Of a stretch of 20,213 nucleotides of DNA, positions 1 to 8,570 are shown one piece after another; the stretch's first letter is position 1, and each line of letters starts with the position of its first letter. This stretch comes from Multifurca ochricompacta (Eukaryota > Basidiomycota > Agaricomycetes > Russulales > Russulaceae). A program made the translations under genes and the position numbers. Location: NCBI GenBank assembly GCA_022496185.1, contig WTXG01000475.1:1-20213 (forward strand), written 5' to 3'. The notes under the pieces were generated by a model, which saw nothing but the letters and a program-made list of their open reading frames with translations, was not told where the DNA came from and ran no database searches.

Positions 1-142
1 CGCTTATGCAAGCTGAACGCTTGACATATTTGAACATCTACTTCTGTACACACCACTTGCGTCACTCTCAAGGTTGAGAATATACTCATTGGCATGGTGG
101 GAAAGTGAAACTGGTATTCAAAGTCTCCAGATTCCAGCTCTC
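1..142 (-). other. Copia 3' noncoding end, no gene
   Basis: This stretch follows the stop codon of the Copia polyprotein on the minus strand. I see no clear polypurine tract or TG start that would fix the 3' LTR boundary. The window ends before a second copy of any sequence near 4504-4985 appears. Confidence 0.4.
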
Positions 143-840
143 TCATTTCAGCATAAGTCCAAGTCCATTTACTATGGTTTCAAACGATGCTCTTGGTAGA
201 GACTTAGTGAAGCCATCTGCCAGCATCTCACCTGTGGGGGTATGCACTAACTCAATTATGTGTGATTCAATGTACCCCCTAATGGCATGGTACTTAATGG
301 GTATATGCTTTGACCACCTTCCTGTGACTGGGTTTAATGCCAGATCTACAGCACCCTTATTGTCACAATGGAGTAGTATAGGGGAGGATACCTCATACCC
401 TAGTTCCTCCATAAAAGTCCTATACCACGCTGCCTGATTGGAAGCCTCAGAGAGGCTCATATATTTGGCTTCAGTGGTGGACTGTGCTACTGTTTTCTGC
501 TTTCTGGAACACCAAGATATGGCACCATTTGCTAAGAAAAACACATAGCCTGAAGTAGAGTGGCAGTCCTCTTGATCTCCCCATGAGGAATCTGCAAAGC
601 CATGAAGGCCACTCTCCCCATTCCCTCCAGAATACTGCAACTTGTAGTCTATTGTACTGTTAGGATACTTTAAGACATATTTTGCAAGTCACATATGATC
701 CTGAGAGGGATTGGAAGCATATTGGCTAAGGCGCACCACAGCAAAACTGATATCAGGTCTGCTTCCAATCTGCACCCATAGCAGAGACCCCATCAGCTGT
801 TGGTACTTCTTTATTTCAGAAGTAGATGCCTGGCCATCAA
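143..840 (-). pseudogene. Copia RNase H domain and polyprotein C-terminus
   Basis: This is the RNase H that degrades RNA in RNA/DNA hybrids during reverse transcription. The minus-strand frame ending at 143 shows FADSSWGD, STSGYVFF, ISWCSRKQKTVAQSTTEAKY and the terminal LADGFTKSLP, all typical of Copia RNase H. The acidic residues of FADSSW and TTEAKY fit catalytic positions. Upstream, the same frame reads through KKYQQLMGSLLW and SRPDISFAV, the Copia RT-RNH linker, broken by a TGA near 700 (after SQDHM). The link to the RT frame needs a 1-nt shift near 830, so this is a pseudogene. The C-terminal part from 640 down is uninterrupted. Confidence 0.88.
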
Positions 841-1226
841 TTTGACCAGATGTACATCAGCGCCAGAGGGAAGAGGAGTATATACTCGGTTGGAATCCCT
901 CATCCCAAACTTCTCAATAATAGATAAAACATAGGCTGCTTGGTCAATCTCCAGTGTCTTGTTAGGACAATCTCTGGTGATATTAACTCCAAGATATGAC
1001 TGGATTTCTCCCAAGTCAGTCATCTCATATTGATTAGATAGAGAGGACTTCAGCCACATTATCTTATCATTGGAAGATCCAAGTATAGTAATGTCATCTA
1101 CATAGAGAATGACATATAATGAATCATCCCCTCCTTTTGATGAAACACATATACTCCTGCATCAGAGTACATCCGAGTGAAGCCCAGTTCATTAAGAACT
1201 GCATGGAATTGTAGGTTCCATGCTCA
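811..1226 (-). pseudogene. Copia reverse transcriptase, C-terminal part with YVDD
   Basis: This holds the catalytic end of the Copia-type reverse transcriptase (RVT_2 family). The active-site YVDD lies at 1093-1104 on the minus strand, in the context VILYVDDITILGS. It is followed by LSNQYEMTDLGEIQSYLGVNITR, which matches the conserved LG..SYFLG region of the family. The segment is separated from the N-terminal RT by a 1-nt insertion in an A run near 1250, a TGA at 1224-1226, and a compensating shift near 1155. The open frame from 1059 to 811 ends by frameshift. Confidence 0.82.
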
Positions 1227-2691
1227 GGAGGCTTGTTTGAGGCCATATAATGCTTTTTTGTAGCCTACAAACTTTGGACTCTTGACCAGCAATGACGAAA
1301 CCAACTGGTTGCTCCATATATATTTCTTCATCCAGATCGCCATGAAGGAATGCCAATTTGACATCCATCTGGTGGATTTCCCAATCCTCTAGCATAGCTA
1401 GTGCTAGTAGTAATCTAAGTGATTCAAATCTGGCGACTGGAGAGAATGTTTTGTTGAAGTCCACCCCTTCTACTTGGGTGAAACCTTTTGCCACAAGCCT
1501 AGCACGAAACCGTCCATCTGGTTTCAGCTTGAAAACCCATTTTGATTTTACAGCCTTTCTTCCTTTTGGAAGATCCTCAAGGCACCACACGTCAAGTTTA
1601 TCTAAGGCATCAATTTCATATTTACATGCCTCAAGCCATTCATTGGCATTGTCAGACTGCATTGCCTCCTGAAAAGTCAGGGGATCTCTGTAAGAGACAC
1701 CTGCGGCATTTAGCAATTCCATATGCCCAAGTCTGGAAGAACCCTGCACAAACTCAGCATTATCCTCATTATAGAAATGAGGATTCATGCGACGTGAATG
1801 TTTGGGACAGGCAGTATCAAGATCTAAATCTTCCTGCACAGCCCTATCACATTGCTGAGAGTGTGGACTTTCCCTAGTAAATACTGGTTGGGGAAGTTTG
1901 CCAACATTCTTTTTCTTAGACTGTCTTTTGGCATGGGTTCTCTCGGGGAGTTCTGATGGTTCCAGGATTTGGGATGGGGGTGTCTGATAGATTGTTTGAT
2001 TGTGTGTATCAAGCTCATTATCAGGTGTGGTAGGCTCAGGATTTATTTGAGGAGGTTCCACTACCTCCTGTTCCTCAACCTCGGCTTCCTTGTCTTCAGG
2101 AGCCTGAGGAACTGTGGCTATTGCTGGTTGAGGCTGGACAGGCCTCTCAACTTCTAGTACAAAAGGTGTAACTTTTTCCTTTTGTTTTCCCTTGCTGTCC
2201 TTGGCAAGGTTGGATGGGAAGGATCCTTCATCAAATGTCACATCTCTTGACAATATGAAGGATTGAGTATGCATATCCCATAATAAATATCCTTTTGAAT
2301 GGGGTGCATACCTGACAAAGACTGTTTCTCTGGCTTTGTGATCCAGTTTGTGTCTTTTATCCTCTGGGACAGTGTAGTAGGCTAAGCAGCCAAATATTTT
2401 AAAGTACGAGACATCTGGAATGTCCCCATCCAGAAGCTCAAGCAGTGTCCTCCACTTATTAGAGCAGATAGGCATTCTATTATATATGTGACAGGCTGTT
2501 TGCACTGCACATTCCCAGAAACCAAGGGAAAGACCAGCATGATGCAGCATACTGGTGGCCTTTTCCATGATGGTTCTGTTGAACCTTTCAGCCCTTCCGT
2601 TCTGTTGTGGGGAATATGGCATTGTCAATTTATGCTCTATGCCAGCCTGCTCAAGTATTGACTTCAGCTCCCTATTGACAAATTCGCCACC
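1192..2691 (-). pseudogene. Copia integrase C-terminus plus reverse transcriptase N-terminal part
   Basis: The frame opens right after the TGA at 2692 with GGEFVNREL and then SPQQNGRAERFNRTIME, which carries the catalytic Glu of the integrase DDE triad. Next comes the Copia-specific integrase tail (FGCLAYY, KARETVFVRY, SRDVTFDE), then a low-complexity acidic/proline-rich linker. RT follows: EAMQSDNANEWLEA, KSKWVFKLKPDGRFRARLVA, FSPVARFESLRLLLALA, and the first catalytic Asp in HQMDVKLAFLHGDL. The frame then leaves register in an A run near 1250, giving a nonsense tail that ends at 1192. The upstream part encodes 480 or so well-preserved residues. Confidence 0.88.
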
Positions 2692-3327
2692 TCAGTCTGT
2701 GTGTAAGGTCTTTATTTTCTTGTCTGTTTTATTTTCCAAGAATGCCTTAATGTTACAGAAGACCAATGTAAAATCACTTTTTGCTTTCATAGCAACAACT
2801 AGAGCTGTCCTGCTAAAGTCATCTATGAAAGTGGCGAAGTATAGGTTCCCTTGAATTGAAGTACATTGCAGAGGACCAACTAGGTCACTATGAATGACTT
2901 CCAAGGGTGCTGAAGCTCTCTTTTGAGAGGGAGGGAATGGAAGATGGTGTGATTTTCCCATTTCACAGCCATAACATGGCTTGTCTTCCACCTGGCTATT
3001 ATCAATACTAAGGCCTTTTACAGCCTTAGGAGCATGTCTTTTGAGGGCCTCTTTAGACATATGACCCATTCGCAAATGCCAGGTATCAAGGCTACTTGAT
3101 GCAGATTTGTGGGAAGCAGTATTAAGATTCTGCATAGTTTTCCCAAAGACCCAATAGAGTCCCATTGCCTTGACACCTTCCGCTATAATTGCATCATTGT
3201 ACTTTATTCTGACCTCAGATGGAGTAAATTCCACTGAGCCGCCTTTGTTGGTGATGCAGCTTGTCGACAGTATTCTTTCACTGCCAGGCATATAGAAGAC
3301 ATTATTTAACTCTAACTCATAATTATT
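2692..3327 (-). pseudogene. Copia GAG-pre-integrase and integrase core
   Basis: This segment inserts the cDNA into host DNA. The zinc-binding HHCC domain is visible as WHLRMGH with CYGCEMGK about 30 residues later. The catalytic core begins with HSDLVGP (first Asp) and FIDDFSRTALV. The second catalytic Asp is in KTLHTD, which is the last residue before a TGA at 2692. The family usually has Asn, Arg or Lys followed by GGEF at this point, and GGEF does follow directly in the same frame, so the TGA is a point mutation, plausibly CGA to TGA. Upstream the frame is open to the TGA at 3328. Confidence 0.88.
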
Positions 3328-3858
3328 TCAAGTTTTGAGCAGAACTTTGCCTGTTCCTTCGACTTGGACTATGGAGCCATCACCAATTGTCACCTGATGT
3401 CCCTTATGTGGGAAATACTCAGAGAAGTCATCTAAGTATGGTGTGAAGTGAGTGGTGGCTCCGCTGTCCATCATCCAAGGATTGCTGCCATCATCAACCT
3501 CTTGTGTATTTTCATTCAAAGAATAAAGTGAAATGTGAGGTGTCTCATGCACCTCCTGTATTCTGCCACTACCATTAACTATGGTAGCTACTTGTGTGGA
3601 GTTATTATGTACACTGGGGCCTTGCCCCTTCCTCTTGTTGCCCTTTTTGCCTGCATCAGCATTGGCTCTGTCCTGTTTCCTTTGCTGACATTCATTAGCC
3701 TTGTGGCCCGGCTTCTGGCAATAGAAGCAGGTGACATCATTGGATGATGATGCACCTGCAGGTTGTGGTGTGAAATTTGGTTTTTTGGTTTTGTTTTTGT
3801 TGACATGGGCTGCCTTGTTAAGGGCAGCCCCAACACCACTTCCTGCAGGGCTGGCTAG
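3328..3858 (-). pseudogene. Copia nucleocapsid zinc knuckle and aspartic protease
   Basis: Between two TGA codons (3859-3861 and 3328-3330) the frame stays open and encodes a basic nucleocapsid with one CCHC knuckle, CFYCQKPGHKANEC (C-x2-C-x4-H-x4-C). About 70 residues later comes the protease active site in NPWMMDSGATTHFTP, where DSG is the catalytic triad. The knuckle is in the same frame as gag and protease. An overlapping minus-strand ORF at 3588-3839 in another frame is only a shadow. The interruption by TGA on each side makes this a remnant. Confidence 0.85.
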
Positions 3859-4503
3859 TCAGCTTTCCTCATTTAGGAACCTTTGTACAAGGTCCTGAGG
3901 GGAAAGGCAGTCAGGGGGACCTGACACCAGGATTGAGCCAGCAATGGCACTGTAGGATGGAGGCAGGGATTGGAGCAATATAAAGCTCATCTGGAGATCA
4001 GAGATCTCCATCCCATTTTCCTTGAGGGTACTCCTCACATCCAACACATGCTGCAACTGGGGTCTGAATTGTTTGCCCTCCTCCAAGTGGAAGGAGGACA
4101 CAGAACACCACAAGTTGTAGGTGGCCATGCTACCTACTGAGCTGTAGAGCGCTTCCAAATGCTCATACTTGGCATTGACAGAAGGATAAGTTCTGTCAGA
4201 GGCAATTTGAGAGTACGTTTCTGGCGATGTTACCATCACCAGAACTCCCATAAGGACTTCCTCCACCCTGTTCCACTCCTGGTACATTGGCTCTGACCAG
4301 AGTCCAAAGCACTTGGTGTACTCATCATCCTTTTCTCCATCCTCTGGCTTAGGAGCATTCAGGAACTCAGGGCCATCATGCATGATGTGCCTCTTCATCC
4401 CATTGATCCTTAGCAGGGCAGTGAAGGACACCGACCACTGCTGCCAATTGGAGCCATCAAGCTTGTCGAACTTGAAGGTGGGAGGGAAGACAATGGAAGA
4501 CAT
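3859..4503 (-). CDS. Copia gag (capsid), truncated by TGA
   Basis: This is the structural protein that packages retrotransposon RNA. The ATG at 4503 opens MSSIVFPPTFKFDKLDGSNW, and the KLDGSNWxxW motif is the signature of Copia gag (UBN2/DUF4219-like). The helical core continues through SEPMYQEW, ASDRTYPSVNAKYEHLEALYSS and QMSFILLQSLPPSYSAIAGS. It ends after 214 residues at a TGA. The same frame continues into the zinc knuckle and protease, so the stop is a mutation and not a natural gag terminus. Confidence 0.85.
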   Translation of the reverse strand: MSSIVFPPTFKFDKLDGSNWQQWSVSFTALLRINGMKRHIMHDGPEFLNAPKPEDGEKDDEYTKCFGLWSEPMYQEWNRVEEVLMGVLVMVTSPETYSQIASDRTYPSVNAKYEHLEALYSSVGSMATYNLWCSVSSFHLEEGKQFRPQLQHVLDVRSTLKENGMEISDLQMSFILLQSLPPSYSAIAGSILVSGPPDCLSPQDLVQRFLNEES

Positions 4504-4985
4504 TTGAGATGATTTAAAAAGGTAAATGATCCTGGTTCCAAGGAGCAGTTAGAACCAGTTATCCAGGTCTCATTGAAGAGGGCCCATCCAATCTGTGGCG
4601 CTATGCTTCAGAACTTAAAAAAGTCCTGCCTCTGATGTGTGACTTCTAAGTAGTATAGTAGGCTGTCTAGCGCCATCTACAACAAGTCCTAAGCCCACAT
4701 CAGGGGGACATTGTGTAAATAGATGGGGAGTCATGTCATGGAGAAGCCAACCACAAGTTCCACTAGAGACAAAGGGTATAGAGCCCTTCCTCTAGTGCTG
4801 GTGGTGGAGTCCATGATTAAGCCCTAGATGATTGGGGCCATGACTATAGTAGACTATTAGGTTTCCTCTGGTTGGGGCAAACCCCCAATGAAAGCAGCAG
4901 GTACTTCTGCCCAGAGACAAAACCCTCTAGCTACTGTGTAAATACTATAGTGTCATGAACTGACACCCTAGAAAACCTCCTGACC
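4504..4985 (-). other. Copia 5' leader / LTR remnant, no gene
   Basis: These 482 bp precede the gag ATG on the minus strand and should hold the leader, PBS and part of the 5' LTR. No tRNA-complementary PBS starting TGG is convincing. A direct repeat TGTGTAAATA occurs near 4713 and 4937, and a small inverted repeat GTGTCA/TGACAC sits near 4951-4967. The stretch ends abruptly where the TG of element A's LTR begins. Confidence 0.45.
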
Positions 4986-5561
4986 TGTTACGTCCAGTGC
5001 GGGATGTTCCACACGACTTGTGTGACAGCGTGCTACAAGGGTTCGGATAAGAAACCAATAAGGTCTCTTGGAGTGAAGTGTGACGAGTCAAAGTCAAAGA
5101 GGCTGTACTCTGAGACGATGGTGAGCGGAAAGTGCCAGAAGCACTTGAGACAGACAGATGCTTCCAAGAGGACAAGTCCAGAAGACTAGCACTGATGTAT
5201 TCAATAAGTCGAGTCTAAGGTCTACAGGGTAGCTATAGCGGACTTATATACGTAAGGCAGTGGGCGTCTACGAGATAAGGATATGGAGTCAAGTGGGCCC
5301 AAATATCTGAAAGCGGAGGGCGTAAAGCCTGGCTTCTACTGATAGGGGATTAAGTAAATGTCCGGTCGTATGATAAGGAGATAAGCGATAAGCGAAGAAA
5401 CAAGTAGGTAAACATGAACAAGCAAACAAGTCACGGGGATGGACGAAGGGCATGTGATGGATCCCACGATGGGGACGTGATCTGGTAATGAAGCGTGGGC
5501 AACAGGGAGGGGTTATCGTTGGGCAAGAAAAAGAATATGGGAAGCGATGGGGTTCGTAACA
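4986..5561 (-). repeat. Element A 3' LTR (576 bp)
   Basis: This is a direct repeat of 11861-12436, with an offset of exactly 6,875 bp. It begins TGTTACG and ends CGTAACA. It keeps a TATATAA box and the 11-nt segment complementary to the PBS at 5206-5216. It differs from the 5' LTR at 5005, 5251, 5284, 5434, 5458, 5459, 5501 and 5556, each in a CpG-derived dinucleotide. Confidence 0.97.
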
Positions 5562-5564
5562 TCA

Positions 5565-5575
5565 CCCCCTCTTCT
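5565..5575 (-). other. Element A polypurine tract
   Basis: On the minus strand AGAAGAGGGGG is followed by TGA and then the TG of the 3' LTR. A purine run directly upstream of the 3' LTR is the plus-strand primer of LTR retrotransposons. The 3-nt spacer is slightly unusual. Confidence 0.85.
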
Positions 5576-5592
5576 GGTTCTAGCAGTCCCGG

Positions 5593-6027
5593 CTAGAAAC
5601 GACTCATACCGTCATCATCTTGAACCAACTCGAGGTAGTCGTCAGCTACATTACAGTCATTCATGCTGTATGACTCCAACTCCTGCGGGCATGCGTGGGT
5701 ACGGAGGAATCCATATGGGCCGCGCTGACCACATGCGTGGCACAAGTCATAGACAGGGCAGTCGATCTCTTTATGCCCAGCGTTGTGTCGAAGACACTTG
5801 CCGCACCATCCCGATGGGTTGGTGATTGTCGGGGCCACCCCTACTCGTCGGAAGATGCAGTGTCGGCTCCAATGGAGATTGCTATGGCAGTGGCGACACC
5901 ATTTGCGATTGAGCGGGCAGTTCCAACTGATGTGGTACCTGCTGTCGCAATGCCAGCAAGTCTCTCCGCGGGGGTTTTCATGTAGGCGTGGCATCTCGAG
6001 TCGACTCGGCAGCAGTGTCGGGGCCAT
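5593..6027 (-). CDS. Element A accessory ORF3b: multi zinc-knuckle protein
   Basis: A protein of about 144 residues between pol and the polypurine tract, starting at the ATG at 6027 (MAPTLLPSRL). It is rich in Cys and His. Two perfect CCHC knuckles are adjacent: CWHCDSRYHISWNC and CRHCHSNLHWSRHC, both C-x2-C-x4-H-x4-C. A third, looser one is CGKCLRHNAGHKEIDC, and a fourth variant is CHACGQRGPYGFLRTHAC. The C-terminus is acidic (VADDYLELVQDDDG). CCHC knuckles normally bind single-stranded nucleic acid, so an RNA-binding accessory role is plausible; no family is recognised. The N-terminal border is uncertain because another frame (ATG at 6059, MRDPYPLEPWAWPR) overlaps the start. It may have been fused to ORF3a. 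Confidence 0.65.
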   Translation of the reverse strand: MAPTLLPSRLEMPRLHENPRGETCWHCDSRYHISWNCPLNRKWCRHCHSNLHWSRHCIFRRVGVAPTITNPSGWCGKCLRHNAGHKEIDCPVYDLCHACGQRGPYGFLRTHACPQELESYSMNDCNVADDYLELVQDDDGMSRF

Positions 6028-6101
6028 GCCCAAGGTTCAAGGGGGTAGGGGTCGCGCATAAGTGTCGGCGTACCTTTCAGCGATCGTTTGATACGCGTCT
6101 C

Positions 6102-6824
6102 CTATTTCCAACCTTTCCTGATCTCAACAATCTCCTGTTCCAACTGGAACATCCCATTCGTAAGCCTGGCCATCATCTTCGCGTGCTCCTTGTATTGCTG
6201 GTTCAACGTCCTTCGCAGTGTGATGTTCTTCCTCAACCTCATGACTTCCGCCTTCAGGTGTGGGAGCCTCATATCGTTCATTACTTTGTCAATCGCAAAG
6301 GCATGGCAATCCTCCGCGGCAAGGTGGCCCAACTGTTCATCAGTCATCGTGTGATGAAGCCGACCTGTGTACCTTTCTTCCAGATACACGGGAGCCCCGT
6401 AGACCGGCCCATCCTTCTTCATACATCCCGCCACATCCATTCCTCCATTGGTATAGTAAACGTACTTCGCGATGGCTGTGGTTCCGTCGGCCATGGTGAT
6501 CTCTAAGGGGAAATACATTGAGGAATTGGGGTTGTTGGGAATGAAAGGGAACTCGGGGGCTTCATCGTCAATTTCTCCGTTGAGTAGGTCGTTGGGATGG
6601 GGGTCTTCACTGTGAGTGAAATCGTCGTTTGGGTTCGGGGATTGGTTCTTGATACGGGCCTCCGCAGCTTCATAATCGATGGGGGAAGAGGGACGAGTGG
6701 ATGGGTGAGTGGACGGGAAGTTTTCGACAATAGTCATGGGGGAAGCGAAAGCATCGATGGCAGCAGAGGCGGCGATGAAAGACATGATAGACTGTTCTGT
6801 GGTAGTAATTCGCTGGGGGAGCAT
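6102..6824 (-). CDS. Element A accessory ORF3a: coiled-coil protein of unknown function
   Basis: A 240-residue ORF begins at an ATG 36 nt downstream of the pol stop and in a different frame. The N-terminal third is Ser/Pro-rich and acidic (PSTHPSTRPSSP, EDPHPND, EIDDEAPEF). The middle contains ITMADGTTAIAKYVYY and EERYTGRLHHTMTDEQLGHLAAEDC. The C-terminal 60 residues have heptad-spaced hydrophobics (LPHLKAEVMRLRKN, MFQLEQEIVEIRK), predicting a coiled coil. It ends at TAG, and the zinc-knuckle ORF3b begins 75 nt later on the same strand. It has no resemblance I recognise to envelope proteins: there is no signal peptide or membrane segment. It may be a captured host gene or a second gag-like protein. 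Confidence 0.6.
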   Translation of the reverse strand: MLPQRITTTEQSIMSFIAASAAIDAFASPMTIVENFPSTHPSTRPSSPIDYEAAEARIKNQSPNPNDDFTHSEDPHPNDLLNGEIDDEAPEFPFIPNNPNSSMYFPLEITMADGTTAIAKYVYYTNGGMDVAGCMKKDGPVYGAPVYLEERYTGRLHHTMTDEQLGHLAAEDCHAFAIDKVMNDMRLPHLKAEVMRLRKNITLRRTLNQQYKEHAKMMARLTNGMFQLEQEIVEIRKGWK

Positions 6825-6860
6825 ATACTGGGGAATCCAAGAGAGTCTGGGACTGTTCTT

Positions 6861-7010
6861 TTAACTGTTTTTAGGCGCTTCTGGGTGCCGGGTATGGAAC
6901 TCCGTGATAAGGACCGGGGCAAAGATATCTCCGGCTGGTTCCCACGAGTTGTCAGAGGGTGGGAATCCCTTCCACTTGACTAGGTAATACAGTTTGCGCC
7001 CTCGGCCTTG
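6861..7010 (-). pseudogene. Element A integrase C-terminal chromodomain, cut off by TGA
   Basis: Past the TGA at 7011-7013 the pol frame continues open for 49 codons to a TAA at 6861. It encodes GRGRKLYYLVKWKGFPPSDN and SWEPAGDIF, a textbook chromodomain with the aromatic-rich YYLVKWKG strand and the SWEP motif. The first chromodomain strand (EEEWEVERILDSK) lies just before the TGA. Chromodomains steer integrase to modified histones, typically H3K9-methylated heterochromatin. Without readthrough the protein loses most of the fold. Confidence 0.88.
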
Positions 7011-8570
7011 TCACTTGGAATCTAGAATGCGTTCCACTTCCCACTCTTCTTCTCCATCGATAAGGTCAGGTGGGGGTCTCGGGAAGTTTTCTCCATGCAG
7101 GGACGTTTCCTTATATGGTGTGAGTAGTCTGGCATGGAAGACCGGATGAATGCGCCATGTAGGGGGGAGTTCAAGTTCGTATGACACATCTGACAGCTTC
7201 CTTGTTATTTTGAAAGGTCCGTGACGTTGGGGCGCCAACTTGGCTGTTGGATGTGACGTGTGAATGTTCTTCCCTTCCAACCATACCAGGTCATTGGTCT
7301 GATAAGGCGTAAACCTTGTCAGCTTCTCTGCCAGGGTCTTTTGCGCCTTCAACAGGTTTTCATTGGCCGATTTCCTGACCCCTTCCCATTGGCTGATATG
7401 CTGCATGGCTGAAGGGATGTTCACCGATTTTCCTGTCCATGTGGCTCGAGGTGTCCATCCCATGATAAGTGAGAATGGGGAATGTTTTGTAGTGCCATTG
7501 GGCCAGGAGTTGTGTGCAAATTCTGCTGTTGCAAGCCAGTCCGCCCAATCGTCCTGACGTCCGTTACACCAAAAGCGAAGATACTGCTCGAGCCACTGAT
7601 TTGTTCTTTCTGATTGTCCATCTGTCTGTGGGTGGTACGCCGTAGAGATGTTTTGGGCAATATTCAGCGTCTTGCAGAGTGCTCTGGCGAATGCGGATGT
7701 GAAGCGTGGGTCACGGTCTGAGATAATCTTTTCGGGGAGACCATAGTGTCTATAGACATGGTCCAGATAGAGTTTAGCCACTCCTTCTGCTGTAATGGAC
7801 TCATTGCAGGGTATGAACAGCGCCGCCTTTGAGCAATCATGGTCAGTGACAGTCAGGATCGAGTCGAAACCTCTGGAGGTAGGGAGTTTAACGATGAAGT
7901 CCATGGCAATGGTCTGGAATGGTTGTGAAGCCGTTGGCGTAATTGGGAATGGTGCCGGTGGATGTGGGTGCGTATTCACTTTATTAGCCTGGCATTCGGT
8001 GCATCCCTTCACATACTCTTCCACATCTTTTTTCATGTTCGGCCACCAGTAGTCTCGTTTGGCAAGCGCGTAAGTGTTAGCAATGCCTGGGTGTCCTGCG
8101 GAGGGGAGATTGTGGTGAAAATGGATCACCCCCCTCTTAATGTTGTCGCCACCGGTGACAACGAGTCGATCCCCATCCTTCCACCAGAGACCATCGATCC
8201 TCTTCAGGTTATGTGCCTCCGCCCATGTTTTGCACAACTGTTGATTCATGTTTTGCGAAACCTGGGCCCATAGATCCATGTCGTGAAGACTGATAATGGC
8301 TGTCCTCGCAAAAACTTCCTCTGGGAGTACCGTCACATCATTGTTGTCTTCCACACCATTATTCAGATCCGGTTGCCTTGATAGGGCATCTGCACGAGCA
8401 TTACGACTTCCAGCAATGTGCTTCAGTTCGAAGTTATATTCCTCAAGCTCGAGGACTTCATGAGCAACCCGGCGGCTTATTTTGTGAGGTTCCTTCCAAT
8501 AAAGTAGGTTGGAGTGATCAGTATGAATGATGGTCTTGTAGGAAGTCCCTGCTAAGTATGGCTGCCAGTG
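7011..8570 (-). pseudogene. Element A pol, RNase H end and integrase
   Basis: The frame is open from the TGA at 8571 to the TGA at 7011, and in-frame with the upstream PR-RT part. It starts with the last RNase H segment (HTDHSNLLYWKE, GSRNARADALSR). Then comes the H2C2 zinc domain (HFHHNLPSAGH with C-x2-C in GCTECQANK). The integrase core has MDFIVKLP, ISDRDPRF and GQSERTNQ, giving D-x60-D-x35-E, the canonical spacing. The C-terminal domain shows the GPF motif (HGPFKITRKL). Coding quality is high over 520 residues. The only defects are the flanking TGA codons; at 8571 both related copies in this window have CGA (Arg). Confidence 0.93.

Larger units (their letters stand above)
1..4985 (-). mobile_element. 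Ty1/Copia LTR retrotransposon, degenerate, minus strand
   Basis: Read on the minus strand, the domains come in Copia order: gag, CCHC knuckle, protease, integrase, reverse transcriptase, RNase H. Most lie in one reading frame from the ATG at 4503, so the ancestor had a single polyprotein of about 1,450 residues. That frame is now cut by TGA codons at 3859, 3328 and 2692, by a further TGA at 1224-1226, and by 1-nt shifts near 1250, 1155 and 830. The 3' LTR must lie at or beyond the left window edge. The 5' noncoding end is cut by the LTR of element A at 4986. I could not match 1-142 to 4504-4985, so no LTR pair is demonstrated. Confidence 0.9.

Noticed and set aside
1358..1672. Plus-strand ORFs across the Copia region (for example 1358-1672, 1542-1877, 2555-2854)
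   Set aside because: They are antisense shadows of well-conserved minus-strand integrase and RT.
3588..3839. Minus-strand 83-codon ORF at 3588-3839
   Set aside because: The zinc knuckle and protease lie in the gag frame over the same bases; this ORF is an out-of-frame shadow.
4560..4620. Possible Copia PBS complementary to initiator tRNA-Met (ATGGGCCC, and a TAGCGCC string)
   Set aside because: Matches are short and not positioned next to a defined LTR end; not reported as a feature.
4700..4720. Plus-strand GGGGGA followed by a TGTG motif, resembling a polypurine tract with LTR start
   Set aside because: It is on the opposite strand to the Copia element that surrounds it and no LTR pair supports it.
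4951..4967. Inverted repeat GTGTCA/TGACAC as a terminator or mobile element end
   Set aside because: Only 6 bp per arm and no associated target duplication.
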